64,000 nucleotides of DNA from Flavobacterium sp. 90 (GTDB lineage: Bacteria; Bacteroidota; Bacteroidia; Flavobacteriales; Flavobacteriaceae): positions 1,302,001 through 1,366,000 of the forward strand of contig NZ_SMGE01000001.1 of NCBI RefSeq assembly GCF_004339525.1. Direction: 5' to 3'. The notes beneath the pieces were generated by a model. That model worked only from the letters and a program-made list of their open reading frames with translations. It was not told the origin of the DNA and did no database searches. Both the position numbers and the translations under genes were made by a program. Of this stretch, positions 24,576 to 34,369 are shown one piece after another; position 1 is the first letter of the stretch; each line of letters starts with the position of its first letter.

Positions 24576-25250
24576 TTATTGTTTTTTAGATGGCAACGTC
24601 ATCATAAAATCTTTTAAATAATACGGTTCAAAATAAGCGACATCTACAGTGTCGCTTTTTTGATATTTATCATAGCTGATTTTACTCATTGCCGAAGCCG
24701 AAGGGTATTTTATATCTTCCAAAAAAACAAAGTTCTCTTTCGTTAAAACGGGTTTACATTTATCTGCACAATCGCCAACGAAGTAAACTACATCAGTATA
24801 TTCTGCAAAAGATTCTTCTGTAATAACCTCTGCCTGAATTGCTCTTTCAACTTCCAGATTTGCAGTAAAAACTTCACTGTAAACTTCCATTCTTCTGGCA
24901 TCCAGCATTGGAATTATTTTTCCATCAGAAACATTAGCCTGAGAAGCTAAAGTTTGCAATGTATCAACTGCAATCAACGGAAGATTTAATGCAAAACATA
25001 ATCCTTTTGCTGCCGAAACTCCAATTCTTAATCCCGTATATGATCCGGGACCCTGACTTACTGCAATTGCAGTTAAATCTTGAACATTTATTCCGGAAGC
25101 TTCTATTACATCTTCAATAAAAACATGGAGTTTTTCGGCATGCGAATAGCCTTCTTCGGCAATTTCCTTGCAAATAATGGTTTCACCATTTTTAGCAATA
25201 GATACTGAACAATTTTTCGTAGCCGTTTCGATATTGAGAATAAAAGACAA
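24576..25250 (-). CDS. tsaB: tRNA threonylcarbamoyladenosine synthesis protein TsaB
   Basis: 224 residues starting at a TTG (SFILNIETATKNCSVSI is the family's usual opening, and no ATG is available). The ASKHA fold signature QGPGSYTGLRIGVSAAKGLCFAL is present. TsaB is the non-catalytic dimer partner of TsaD and helps transfer the threonylcarbamoyl group to A37 of ANN-decoding tRNAs. It lacks the TsaD metal-binding histidines, as expected. It lies at the 3' end of the export operon on the minus strand but is separated from it by a small membrane-protein gene. Cotranscription is possible, not proven. Confidence 0.95.
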   Translation of the reverse strand: MSFILNIETATKNCSVSIAKNGETIICKEIAEEGYSHAEKLHVFIEDVIEASGINVQDLTAIAVSQGPGSYTGLRIGVSAAKGLCFALNLPLIAVDTLQTLASQANVSDGKIIPMLDARRMEVYSEVFTANLEVERAIQAEVITEESFAEYTDVVYFVGDCADKCKPVLTKENFVFLEDIKYPSASAMSKISYDKYQKSDTVDVAYFEPYYLKDFMMTLPSKKQ

Positions 25251-25279
25251 TGTATTTATATTTAATTATTTAAAAAAAA

Positions 25280-25531
25280 TTACTTAGAAATTCCTGCATA
25301 AAGAAAAACACATACTATAAGCAACAAAGGAATAATACATAAATTTATTGCCAAAAAACCTAAGTAAATTAAAGCTTTTTTTCCAGCAGAAAAATAAACA
25401 TATTCTTCATTATAATACTCCGTTTTATATGCTTTATAATGAGTAAAAAACAGAAATACTATTACTAAAATAAATCCAATCCCGATGGATTCAAAAAAAC
25501 CAGCTGGCGGACTTCCACATAATGAAACCAT
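25280..25531 (-). CDS. Small two-helix membrane protein, function unknown
   Basis: 83 residues. Two hydrophobic segments (about 14-30 and 52-78) flank a polar Tyr/Lys/Glu-rich loop (HYKAYKTEYYNEEYVYFSAG). The start MVSLCGSPPAGFFES includes Cys5. It lies in the gap between the second adaptor gene and tsaB with spacing of 18 and 29 bases, as expected for a cotranscribed gene. The frame has no competing long frame that looks real. I do not recognise a family. Confidence 0.65.
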   Translation of the reverse strand: MVSLCGSPPAGFFESIGIGFILVIVFLFFTHYKAYKTEYYNEEYVYFSAGKKALIYLGFLAINLCIIPLLLIVCVFLYAGISK

Positions 25532-25549
25532 AAATACTAAAATTTCAAA

Positions 25550-26842
25550 TTATTTCTTAGCTGTGTCTGCTTTTTTAAGCTTCACTTTATCACCAGAATT
25601 CAAATCTTTAGAAACCGTAGTATATGGTCCGGTAATTACAACATCACCCGATTTTAAACCTGACATTACTTCGATATTTGTATCGTCCTGAATACCGGTT
25701 TTAATGATTCTGATTTTAGCTTTATCTCCAACTTTTACAAAAACGCATTCAAATTTCTTATCGCTTTTTGGAGCTGTTTTTTTGTCTTCATTAGGATCTT
25801 CTACTTTAAAATCTTTTACAGCAGTTGTATCAGATTTTACTACAACAGAACTAATTGGCACTGCCAAAACATTGTTTTTAGTTCTTGTAATAATATCAAC
25901 AGTAGCTGTCATTCCAGGTCTGAACGGTGAATATGTACTTGGCTGTCCTTCTAATAGATCCTGATAGGATTCTTTTAAAATACGAACTTTAACCTTAAAA
26001 TTAGTTACCTGATCTGATGTCAAAGCTGTACTTGCCGAATTAGAAATACTGGTTACAGTCCCTCTAAATTTCTTTTTCAAATAAGCATCTACTTCAACAT
26101 TAGCTTCATCTCCAATTTTTACTTTAACAATATCATTTTCGTTTACATCAACTTCAACTTCCATGTTGTTTAGGTTTGCCACTCTCAAAAGCTCTGTTCC
26201 TGCCATTTGTTGTGTTCCTAAAACACGCTCTCCTAATTCAACATTCAATACTGAAATTGTTCCGTCTGCAGGAGCATAAATTAATGTACGTCCAAGATTA
26301 TCTTTGGCTTCTGTTACAGATGCTGATGCACTTTGAACATTATAATAAGAGCTTTGCTTAGTCGCTTTTGCTACTTCATAAGTCGAAACCGATTTATCCC
26401 AATCTGATTTTGAAATTACACCTTTGTCATACAGCGTTTTGTTACGCTCATAACTGGCTTTGGCTTCTCTATAACTTGCTTCAGATTGTGTTAAACCTGC
26501 TTTTGTACCAGATAAATTCGCAACAGATCTTTCCAATCCTGAAGTATACAAATCAGGATTTATCTTAACTAATAAATCACCTTTTTTTACAACCTGACCT
26601 TCTTTTACATTTAATGCAATAATTTCACCCGAAACCATTGAAGAAAGTTTTACCTCAATTTCCGGCTGAATTTTACCCGTTGCCGAAACTGTTTCGACAA
26701 TCGTGGAAGCCATCACTTTTGAAACTTCAACTTCTTTACCTTCATCCTTATTTCCTATTACTCCCGATTTCGAAAGTCCAACTAAAGCAAAAATAACAAC
26801 CAGCGCTCCGCCTACTAAGAAATAAACCGTCTTTTTTTTCAT
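25550..26842 (-). CDS. Efflux periplasmic adaptor (HlyD/MacA-like membrane fusion protein)
   Basis: 430 residues from the ATG at 26842. A longer frame reaching 26893 would overlap the TolC gene; this start gives MKKKTVYFLVGGALVV, a clean membrane anchor. After it come the barrel-sandwich halves (GKIQPEIEVKLSSMVSGEII and IYAPADGTISVLNVELGERV), a coiled-coil hairpin between them, and the beta-barrel and membrane-proximal domains to GLKSGDVVITGPYTTV. It would bridge an inner-membrane transporter to TolC. It is the second adaptor of the operon: the other is at 28308. An acidic insertion (DPNEDKKTAPKSDKK) sits near the C-terminus. Confidence 0.92.
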   Translation of the reverse strand: MKKKTVYFLVGGALVVIFALVGLSKSGVIGNKDEGKEVEVSKVMASTIVETVSATGKIQPEIEVKLSSMVSGEIIALNVKEGQVVKKGDLLVKINPDLYTSGLERSVANLSGTKAGLTQSEASYREAKASYERNKTLYDKGVISKSDWDKSVSTYEVAKATKQSSYYNVQSASASVTEAKDNLGRTLIYAPADGTISVLNVELGERVLGTQQMAGTELLRVANLNNMEVEVDVNENDIVKVKIGDEANVEVDAYLKKKFRGTVTSISNSASTALTSDQVTNFKVKVRILKESYQDLLEGQPSTYSPFRPGMTATVDIITRTKNNVLAVPISSVVVKSDTTAVKDFKVEDPNEDKKTAPKSDKKFECVFVKVGDKAKIRIIKTGIQDDTNIEVMSGLKSGDVVITGPYTTVSKDLNSGDKVKLKKADTAKK

Positions 26843-26846
26843 ATAA

Positions 26847-28229
26847 CTATTTTTTGATAATCGGGACAATTGGAATTCCAAAATAGAATTCAAGTATCTT
26901 TATTTTAAATATATAATCGTATTTTGTTCTGATAACGTCAGATTGCGCATTCGTCAATAATGTCTGAGCCTGTGTAAAATCAAAAGAATTCATTAAACCT
27001 ACATCATACTTTTCTTTAGCATAATTATAAGCTTGTTGTCTTGCTTCTAATGTTACTGTTGAAGATTCAAACGTATTTAAAGCTCCTTTTGCATTTGTAA
27101 AAGCAGTATAAACATTACGTTGCAAATCTAAACTTTTTTGTTCTAAATCTATTTTAGATTTCTCTAAACTTACTTTATTGCGCTCTACATTATTTCTAAC
27201 TGAAAATCCATTAAAAATAGGGATTTGCAAGTCTAATCCAAAATTATGTCCTTTGTTATCACTAAACTGTTGGAATACTGGTGCCGGACCTATAGTATAA
27301 GGTTGATTATTTGCATCAAATTTAACCTGATCACTGTAACTTGCTCTTGTATTAAAACCATAAAAACCAGTAAGTCTTGGCTGATAAGCTCCTTTTGCAA
27401 TAGCAACATTTTTCTGAGCAATTTCAAGATTAGTTTGTGCCAGTTTTAATTCTGTTCTTGTTTCTTTTGCTTTATTATAAATATCAATTGGACTTTGTGC
27501 CATGATATTATTTTCATCTTTCGCGTTTGTGTCATCGACTACGTCAAAATCAGCAAATTCTTTTAGCTGTAAAAGCTGTGCTAAACTTAATTTCGAAATC
27601 AATAAGTTATTCTCTGAAACCGTAATTCCTTGTTGATCTGTTGCAATAGTCGCTTTTAGATCATACAAATCTCCTCTTGGAATTGTCCCGGCGCTTACCA
27701 TTTCTTCAGAACGAGCCAAACGTTTTTCATCAATCGTTAATTGCTCTTTTTTTACTTTTAATTCTTCTTTATAAGATAAAATCTGAAGAAAAGCATTGGC
27801 AACATTCAGTGAAATATCTTCTTGCATTTTCAGCAATTGATATTGTGACGCAATAATAGACAATTTAGTTCTTCGATATGTATTTTGATTTTGCAAACCT
27901 TTGTAAATATCAACTCCTGCATTTAAACCTACAGAAGAATATTGAGTGGTCTGATTACGCAAAAGACCTGTTGTAACATCCTGGTTCAAACCAATATTCC
28001 AGGAGTGTGAAGCGCTACCACTTACTGATGGAAGATATTTACCAAAAGCATCTTTTTTATCAATATCAGCATTTTGTACATCTAACTCTGATAACTTTAT
28101 TGTGATATTATTATCCAATGCATAACGCACGCATTCTTCTAAAGTCCATTGTTTTGATTGTGCATGGCCCGAAAGTCCGAACCCGAATAACATTGCAAAA
28201 ACAAGACTATTATATTTATTTATTTTCAT
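26847..28229 (-). CDS. TolC family outer-membrane efflux protein
   Basis: 460 residues from the ATG at 28229, which opens a signal peptide ending near GHAQS. Two OEP repeats are visible (SKQWTLEECVRYALDNNITIKLSELD at the front and a second helical half from about 250), with long coiled-coil helices. The protein should form a trimeric channel-tunnel that spans outer membrane and periplasm. It lies between two adaptor genes; the downstream adaptor starts 4 bases after its stop. It is the only outer-membrane channel of the operon. Confidence 0.94.
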   Translation of the reverse strand: MKINKYNSLVFAMLFGFGLSGHAQSKQWTLEECVRYALDNNITIKLSELDVQNADIDKKDAFGKYLPSVSGSASHSWNIGLNQDVTTGLLRNQTTQYSSVGLNAGVDIYKGLQNQNTYRRTKLSIIASQYQLLKMQEDISLNVANAFLQILSYKEELKVKKEQLTIDEKRLARSEEMVSAGTIPRGDLYDLKATIATDQQGITVSENNLLISKLSLAQLLQLKEFADFDVVDDTNAKDENNIMAQSPIDIYNKAKETRTELKLAQTNLEIAQKNVAIAKGAYQPRLTGFYGFNTRASYSDQVKFDANNQPYTIGPAPVFQQFSDNKGHNFGLDLQIPIFNGFSVRNNVERNKVSLEKSKIDLEQKSLDLQRNVYTAFTNAKGALNTFESSTVTLEARQQAYNYAKEKYDVGLMNSFDFTQAQTLLTNAQSDVIRTKYDYIFKIKILEFYFGIPIVPIIKK

Positions 28230-28307
28230 ATATTTTGAATCAAAGCATAGTAAATGACTACGCAAATTTAACATTTTTTAAAACCAAAAAAACCTTACAA
28301 TTTCAGA

Positions 28308-29423
28308 TTATTTTTTTTCACCTTCACTAATTAAACCCTGATTCCAGATTTTAATTTTATCGGTGTTTTTGATACCACTTTTAACCTGAACATAAATTCC
28401 ATCGCTAACTCCTAATACAAGATCTTTTCTTTCAAACTTTTGAGGAACTGTTTCGATTTCAACATATGGTTTTTGAGTTTTCTTATCAAACTGAACCAAA
28501 GATTCTTTGATAGCCAAAACTTTATCTGCTTTTTCTAATATAATTGAAGCATTTGCACTTAATCCTGCTCTGATAAAAGTTGCATCTCTATTTTCTAAAG
28601 AAGCTTTGATTTCAAATTGAATTGCACCATTTTCTACTACACCTTTTGGTGCAATATCAGTCAAACGAGCTTCAAATTTTTTATTTTCAATTGCTCCAAT
28701 TGTAATCTCAATTGGCATTTGAACTTTTATTTTTCCAACTTCAGATTCGTCAATTTTTCCAATAAAAATCATTCTTCCAACATCTGCAACACTAGCAATT
28801 GTAGTTCCTTCGTTAAAGTTATTACTTTCAATAACCTGGTTTCCAACTTTTACAGGAACGGCCAAAACCATTCCGTTTACAGTTGAACGAATTAGGGTAT
28901 TTGCATAACTTCCTAATGATGTTGTTGTTCCTGTTTTTACGATATCTAAACTTTGTCTTGCCGCAATATAGTTTTGTTTCGCTTGTGTGTAAGCTAATTG
29001 TGCTGCATCAAAATCATTGGCAGAAATAACTTCTTTTTCAAACAAAGTTTTTTGTCTTTTATAGATTTTTTCCTGATTGTCTAAAGCAATCTTAGCCGTT
29101 TGCACTTGGTTTTGAGTAGAACTCACATTAGAAACGTTTGCTACAACTCTAATCTTCGCAATCATATCTCCAGCCTTAATTTTTTGACCGGCTTTGATAT
29201 ACACTTCTTCAATAATTCCAGAGATATTAGGTTTGATTAGGACCTCTTCATCCGGCTGAATATTACCTGTTGCGATTGTATTTTTTACGATCGTTTTAAT
29301 TTCTGCTTTCTCCGTTTTAAAGACAATTGGCGACTCTTGATTTTTAGCATACAAATAGTAAAGTGCGCCAAAAAAAACTAAAGCAATAAAAATTAAAATG
29401 GTTACAGTTACTCCTTTTTTCAT
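28308..29423 (-). CDS. Efflux periplasmic adaptor (MacA-like membrane fusion protein)
   Basis: 371 residues. N-terminal membrane anchor (KKGVTVTILIFIALVFFGAL), then a biotinyl-lipoyl half (ATGNIQPDEEVLIKPNISGI), coiled coil from about 110-160, second half (IRSTVNGMVLAVPVKVGN) and a beta-barrel. It is the first adaptor of the operon, next to the two permeases. It probably assembles with the MacB-like ABC unit and TolC. The 38-base spacing to the upstream permease supports one transcript. Confidence 0.92.
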   Translation of the reverse strand: MKKGVTVTILIFIALVFFGALYYLYAKNQESPIVFKTEKAEIKTIVKNTIATGNIQPDEEVLIKPNISGIIEEVYIKAGQKIKAGDMIAKIRVVANVSNVSSTQNQVQTAKIALDNQEKIYKRQKTLFEKEVISANDFDAAQLAYTQAKQNYIAARQSLDIVKTGTTTSLGSYANTLIRSTVNGMVLAVPVKVGNQVIESNNFNEGTTIASVADVGRMIFIGKIDESEVGKIKVQMPIEITIGAIENKKFEARLTDIAPKGVVENGAIQFEIKASLENRDATFIRAGLSANASIILEKADKVLAIKESLVQFDKKTQKPYVEIETVPQKFERKDLVLGVSDGIYVQVKSGIKNTDKIKIWNQGLISEGEKK

Positions 29424-29461
29424 TTTGTTTTTGGTTTAATCGATTATTTTTGATTGATAAT

Positions 29462-30727
29462 TTATTCTGATCGTAAAGCATCTACCGGCTTCACATTAAT
29501 TGCGGTTTGAGCCGGAATAAATCCTGCCAGCAAACCAGATCCTACTAATATTAATAAAGCTACAAATACAACTCTTAAGTCAACACTTGGATTCGCAAAC
29601 ATAGTACTGCTGTCTTGTGGCATAGAAGCTAATGCAATATTCAAAAGAGCAATAATTCCGGTGGCGACGGCAATACCCAACATTCCCGAAATAATAGTTA
29701 AAAATATAGATTCAGATAAAATTTGTCCTCGAATAGCGGCCGGAGTTGCTCCTAAAGCTCTACGAATTCCAATTTCTTTTGTACGCTCTTTAACTACAAT
29801 AAGCATGATATTTGAAATACCAATTACTCCCGAAATTAAAACTAATGATCCAACAAAGTATGCGATAATTGTTAAGATCGTGAACAAACTTTGTACTTTG
29901 TTGAATTGCTCATATAAATCGAAATTTCCAACTGCACGATCATCTGCAGGATTAATAGAATGTAACGATTTAATCAATTCTAAAATTTTCGGTTTTAAAG
30001 CAGTAATCGAAGTTTCATCTTTCGCGGTAAGCGCCATCCATCCAACTTTATCACCATAATTAAAGGCTTGCTGAAAAGTAGTAAACGGAACAAAAATATT
30101 TTTCTGTTCTTGCTCTGCATTTCCTCCCTGTTGTTTAGAGTTATATACTCCAACCACCATAAAGTTAACGCCGTTTACCTTTATGTAAGTTCCAATAGAT
30201 TCCTCTTCTTTTCCGTAAAGTTCGCTAATAACTCCTTTTCCAATTACAGCAATTTTTCTTCTCTCATTAATATCCTGTTGGTTTATAAAACGCCCTTTTA
30301 TAATATCCATTGGTTGCTGTTTGATCAGTTCCGGATAATCTCCATAAATGGTAAAAGAGGAAGTTTTAGTACCACGAACCACATTATTAGTTCCGTTAAA
30401 ATCTCCTAACTGATTTCTTGGCGAAACATATAATAAATCCGGTAAAGCTGCTTTTAAAGCTGCTACATCACTATTTCTAAAATCATAACGGCGCGTTTTA
30501 GGCAATCCTTTATAGGCTTTAGACGTTGTTTGGCTCCACATAAACATTGTATTGGTCGCGATTCCGTCAAAACCTCTTTTTACACCATTCTCAAGACCTT
30601 TTCCTGCAGCAAGTAATATTACTAAAATAAATATACCCCAAAATACCCCAAAAGCAGTTAGAACTGTCCTGAAAACATTGGCTGTTAAAGCCTGTAAAAT
30701 TTCATCCCAATTATCTTTTTTAAACAT
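29462..30727 (-). CDS. MacB-like ABC transporter permease (FtsX domain), second copy
   Basis: 421 residues. One N-terminal membrane helix (about 20-40), a periplasmic MacB-PCD domain (GRFINQQDINERRKIAVIGK and similar) and a C-terminal FtsX domain with three helices (from about 285: VGSLVLISGVIGISNIMLIVVKERTKEIGIRRALGA). It ends with GFIPAQTAINVKPVDALRSE. It is a paralogue of the neighbouring permease at 30730. The two probably form a heterodimer driven by the ATPase at 31967. Confidence 0.93.
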   Translation of the reverse strand: MFKKDNWDEILQALTANVFRTVLTAFGVFWGIFILVILLAAGKGLENGVKRGFDGIATNTMFMWSQTTSKAYKGLPKTRRYDFRNSDVAALKAALPDLLYVSPRNQLGDFNGTNNVVRGTKTSSFTIYGDYPELIKQQPMDIIKGRFINQQDINERRKIAVIGKGVISELYGKEEESIGTYIKVNGVNFMVVGVYNSKQQGGNAEQEQKNIFVPFTTFQQAFNYGDKVGWMALTAKDETSITALKPKILELIKSLHSINPADDRAVGNFDLYEQFNKVQSLFTILTIIAYFVGSLVLISGVIGISNIMLIVVKERTKEIGIRRALGATPAAIRGQILSESIFLTIISGMLGIAVATGIIALLNIALASMPQDSSTMFANPSVDLRVVFVALLILVGSGLLAGFIPAQTAINVKPVDALRSE

Positions 30728-30729
30728 AA

Positions 30730-31974
30730 TTATTCGTCTCTAAGTGCTACAATAGGTTTAATTTTAGCCGCTCTGTATGCTGGAAAAAATCCTGCCATTG
30801 CGCCTGCAAATACAAGTAAAGCAAGTGTCGTTAAAGCCACATTGAAATCTACCTGAGGATTTTGAAAATATTCACTCTGCACCATCGGACCTACAAATTC
30901 CAATAATAATAAACTCGCAAGCAATCCTACAAAACCAGCAATTGTGGTAATAAAAATAGACTCGTGAAGTATCATTGAAATAATTGAAAACGGAGATGCC
31001 CCCAAAGCCTTTCTGATTCCAATTTCTTTAGTTCTTTCTTTTACAATAATAAGCATGATATTACTCACACCGACAACACCGGCAATAATGGTACAAATAC
31101 CAACCCACCAAAAGAATAGTCTAATGTATAAATTCAAATCATAAAATTGCTTAGCATCTTTAACTGAATTATAAACTCCAACACCTCCATCGTCATCAGG
31201 AGCAACCATATTTCGGCTTTTAAGCAAATCTTTCAAATCTTGTGTAAATTTTTCAGATTGTGCCAGAGCTTCATCATAATTATCTGTTTTTTTCATGGTA
31301 AAAAACAAATTGCTGATTTTATCACCATTACCAAAAGCTCTTTGTACAGTCGTTAGAGGCAAATAAGCTCTTGTTTCTTCTCTTTCTCCTCCCGGATCGG
31401 TAAAAACTCCAACAACCTTAAAATTGATACCATTAATTATGATTTCTTTCCCAAGAGCATCTTTATCTTTAAAAAGATCCGTTTTAACTTTCATCCCAAT
31501 ACAAGCCACTTTTTCATTATTGGCTATATCGTTATCATTTACATATCGTCCCTGAACTATTGTTAAATTTTCAACCCTTCCATAGTCAGGAGTAACTCCT
31601 CTATATTGATAACTTCCTGATTCTTTTCCGTATGAAAATGGAGCTCCCCAATAATTATAAGTCGAAGCTCTCATATCTAACTTATCATCAAATTTCTGCA
31701 CAGATTGGTTATAATCAGCATCTCTGTACTGGATTTGTCTCCCGGGATTTAACCCTTTATATTCTTTGGTCGTAGTTCCGGACCAAACCTCAATAATCCC
31801 TGCGGCGTCACGTTCAAATTGCTTTTCAATTCCGTTTTGAAGCCCTTTACCCGCACCAAGCAAAATCACAAGGATAAAAATACCCGAAGCCACAGAAACG
31901 CCGGTAAGAAATGTTCTTAACCGATTTTTCGAGATTGCCTCAAAGATTTCCTGCCAACGCTCAATATTAAACAT
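30730..31974 (-). CDS. MacB-like ABC transporter permease (FtsX domain), first copy
   Basis: 414 residues with the same layout as the permease downstream: N-terminal helix, periplasmic domain (VQGRYVNDNDIANNEKVACI), then a three-helix FtsX domain with GVVGVSNIMLIIVKERTKEIGIRKAL and the end GFFPAYRAAKIKPIVALRDE. It overlaps the ATPase gene by 8 bases and is followed 2 bases later by the second permease. In E. coli MacB the ATPase and permease are fused; here they are split and the permease is doubled. Confidence 0.93.
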   Translation of the reverse strand: MFNIERWQEIFEAISKNRLRTFLTGVSVASGIFILVILLGAGKGLQNGIEKQFERDAAGIIEVWSGTTTKEYKGLNPGRQIQYRDADYNQSVQKFDDKLDMRASTYNYWGAPFSYGKESGSYQYRGVTPDYGRVENLTIVQGRYVNDNDIANNEKVACIGMKVKTDLFKDKDALGKEIIINGINFKVVGVFTDPGGEREETRAYLPLTTVQRAFGNGDKISNLFFTMKKTDNYDEALAQSEKFTQDLKDLLKSRNMVAPDDDGGVGVYNSVKDAKQFYDLNLYIRLFFWWVGICTIIAGVVGVSNIMLIIVKERTKEIGIRKALGASPFSIISMILHESIFITTIAGFVGLLASLLLLEFVGPMVQSEYFQNPQVDFNVALTTLALLVFAGAMAGFFPAYRAAKIKPIVALRDE

Positions 31975-32668
31975 AAGATGAAGCTCTAACTTGTTCTACC
32001 ATTTTATCATCGATAATTAATCCATCTTTCAGGACTACATTTCTTTTGCACATTGCGGCAATATCAGGCTCGTGTGTAACGATTAGAATAGTTTTTCCTT
32101 CGTCGTTAATTCCTTGAATAAGTTCCATTACTTCATAAGAAGTTTTGGTATCTAAAGCGCCCGTTGGCTCATCTGCCAATAAAACTTTTGGATTTGACGC
32201 CAATGCTCTTGCAATTGCAACACGCTGTTTTTGTCCTCCGGAAAGTTCACTTGGCAAATGGTGAGAATGAGTTCCTAAACCAACTTTCTCCAAATATCTC
32301 ATTGCGATCTCATAACGTTCTTTTCTCTTTATACCTTGATAATACAATGGCATAGCAACATTATCGAGTGCTGTTTTATAATTTATCAAATTGAATGACT
32401 GAAATACAAATCCCAAAAACTTATTTCTATATTTTGAAGCGATTGTTTCATTTAAGTTTTTAATTGGAGTTTTATCTAAAATATAACTACCAGAATCTGC
32501 TTCATCAAGAATTCCTAAAATATTAAGAAGCGTCGATTTACCAGATCCCGAAGATCCCATAATCGCAACTAATTCCCCTTCAGCAATATTAAAATTAATC
32601 CCTTTTAACACATGTAAACTAGAACTTCCCATTTTATAGGACTTGTGTAAATCTTTAATTTCGATCAT
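31967..32668 (-). CDS. ABC transporter ATP-binding protein (MacB/LolD type)
   Basis: 233 residues. Walker A GSSGSGKS at about 38-45, Q-loop FVFQSFNLI, signature LSGGQKQRVAIARAL, Walker B VLLADEPTGALD and the H-loop His in IVTHEPD. It is the first gene of the export operon and its energy source. The substrate is not apparent: MacAB-TolC-like units export peptides, macrolides, lipids or siderophores. A 176-base divergent region separates it from the DUF4403 gene. Confidence 0.95.
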   Translation of the reverse strand: MIEIKDLHKSYKMGSSSLHVLKGINFNIAEGELVAIMGSSGSGKSTLLNILGILDEADSGSYILDKTPIKNLNETIASKYRNKFLGFVFQSFNLINYKTALDNVAMPLYYQGIKRKERYEIAMRYLEKVGLGTHSHHLPSELSGGQKQRVAIARALASNPKVLLADEPTGALDTKTSYEVMELIQGINDEGKTILIVTHEPDIAAMCKRNVVLKDGLIIDDKMVEQVRASSYV

Positions 32669-32813
32669 GGTATTGTTAAATTTTAAAACAATAATAACAT
32701 TTTTATTAAGTAAAATATGATAAGAAAACGTTAATAATTCCGTTTTGTTATTTAGATAAGACTCTATTCGTTATCAATTGTTACACTTTTTTAAGATAAT
32801 TTAATAGTTTTCT

Positions 32814-32821
32814 TAATTTTG
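32814..32821 (+). promoter_or_regulatory. Putative -7 box of DUF4403 gene
   Basis: TAATTTTG matches TAnnTTTG and lies 23 bases before the ATG at 32845. No TTG lies at the ideal distance, so only a half-site is claimed. Confidence 0.4.
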
Positions 32822-32844
32822 CATCACTCAAAAAAATCTTAACC

Positions 32845-34251
32845 ATGAAGTTTTTTTCAATTCTCTCTTTATCTACAGTACTTGCCGTACTTGTTAGCTG
32901 TTCTACAACTCAAAAATTAGAAACGTTAAAACCGGAACCAGATGATGCAAGTCCACTGGTTTACGATGCAAATCCTTCGTTTATAAACCTGCCCATAACA
33001 GTAAAACTTAGCGATATTGAAAACCAAACCAATACTTTGCTGAACGGATTAATCTATGAAGACAACAACATCGAAGATGATGATATCGAAATGAAAATCT
33101 GGAAACAGGCTCCGATAAAAATTCAAAATGATCCAGCGAATCCAGATAAAAAAATCAAAACGATTCTACCATTAAAAGCGACAATTAAATACAGAATTGG
33201 AACTAAAAAACTTGGAATTGAACTTTACGACACAAGAGAATTTAACTTAAATGGTGTAATTACTTTATCAAGCGAAGTTGCACTGACCAATTGGAAATTA
33301 AACACCAAAACAGAATTTAAATCTCTTGACTGGAACGAAAGTCCAACAATGCAGGTTTTTGGAAAAAGTATGCCAATAACCTATTTGATAAATCCGGCAG
33401 TTTCGATCTTTAAATCAAAAATCGAAAAAAGTATCGATCAGGCGATTGAAAAATCAATGGATTTTAAACCGAATGTTTTATCTGCTTTGGAAAAAATCTG
33501 TACTCCTTTTCAAATGAGTGACACTTATGAAAGTTGGCTAAGAATTGTTCCTATCGAAATTTATTCGACCAATGCCAAACTTAAAAATGATTTGTTTTTA
33601 TTGGATATGGGAATGAAATGCAACATGGAAACTATTGTTGGTAAACAACCCGAATCAAAATATAGCGCCAGTAAAATTGTATTGAAACCTGTTGCTAAAA
33701 TTCCGAATCAAATTTCAGCCAATATTGCTGCGATTTCAACTTATATCGATGCTTCAAAAATAATGACCAAGAATTTTGCCGGTCAGGAATTTGGATCAGG
33801 AAGCAAAAAAGTAACCGTAAAAAATGTTGCAATTTGGCACAAAGACGGAAAAATGGTTATTGCGCTAGATATTTTAGGATCTATAAACGGAACTATTTAT
33901 TTAGATGGATTTCCACAATACAATCCAAAAACTAAAGAAATATATTTTGAGAAACTGGATTATGTTTTAGACACCAAAAGCAAGCTAATGAGAACTGCAA
34001 GCTGGTTAGGTCAAGGTTACATCTTACGAAAAATGGAAGAAAGTTGTCGTTATTCTATTCAAGCTAATTTAGAAGAAGGCAAAAAAACGATGGCAAATTA
34101 TCTTAAAAACTATTCTCCAATGCCTGGTGTATTTGTAAATGGAAAAATGGAAGATATTCAGTTTGATAAAATTCAATTAACGAATCAAGCCATAATCGCT
34201 TTTATAAAAATAAACGGAACGGTAAATGTTTCTGTTGACGGATTGAAATAA
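32845..34251 (+). CDS. DUF4403 family lipoprotein
   Basis: 468 residues. Lipoprotein signal with a lipobox LVSC (about residue 19), then STTQKLETLKPEPDDASPL. The domain pattern INLPITVKLSDIENQTNTLLNGLIYEDNN and the IWKQAPIKIQ segment match DUF4403, a Bacteroidota family that resembles tubular lipid-binding or BPI-like folds. No catalytic motif is visible. The gene is monocistronic and diverges from the export operon. It could take part in lipid handling in the envelope, but that is only a guess from the fold resemblance. Confidence 0.82.
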   Translation: MKFFSILSLSTVLAVLVSCSTTQKLETLKPEPDDASPLVYDANPSFINLPITVKLSDIENQTNTLLNGLIYEDNNIEDDDIEMKIWKQAPIKIQNDPANPDKKIKTILPLKATIKYRIGTKKLGIELYDTREFNLNGVITLSSEVALTNWKLNTKTEFKSLDWNESPTMQVFGKSMPITYLINPAVSIFKSKIEKSIDQAIEKSMDFKPNVLSALEKICTPFQMSDTYESWLRIVPIEIYSTNAKLKNDLFLLDMGMKCNMETIVGKQPESKYSASKIVLKPVAKIPNQISANIAAISTYIDASKIMTKNFAGQEFGSGSKKVTVKNVAIWHKDGKMVIALDILGSINGTIYLDGFPQYNPKTKEIYFEKLDYVLDTKSKLMRTASWLGQGYILRKMEESCRYSIQANLEEGKKTMANYLKNYSPMPGVFVNGKMEDIQFDKIQLTNQAIIAFIKINGTVNVSVDGLK

Positions 34252-34369
34252 ATAAGTCGAAAGTTTAAAAGCCGTAAAGTCAAAAGAACTTATATCAATC
34301 AAAACAACATATTATTCATTTTATCTAATTTTAAAATACAATAATATATTGTGATTATTACTTAAAAAG

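Noticed and set aside
26843..26893. N-terminal extension of the second adaptor into tolC
   Set aside because: The extension would precede the membrane anchor with unrelated residues; the ATG at 26842 gives the normal signal.
29661..30409. Plus-strand frames opposite the ABC permease
   Set aside because: Antisense to a clear FtsX-domain permease; no independent support.
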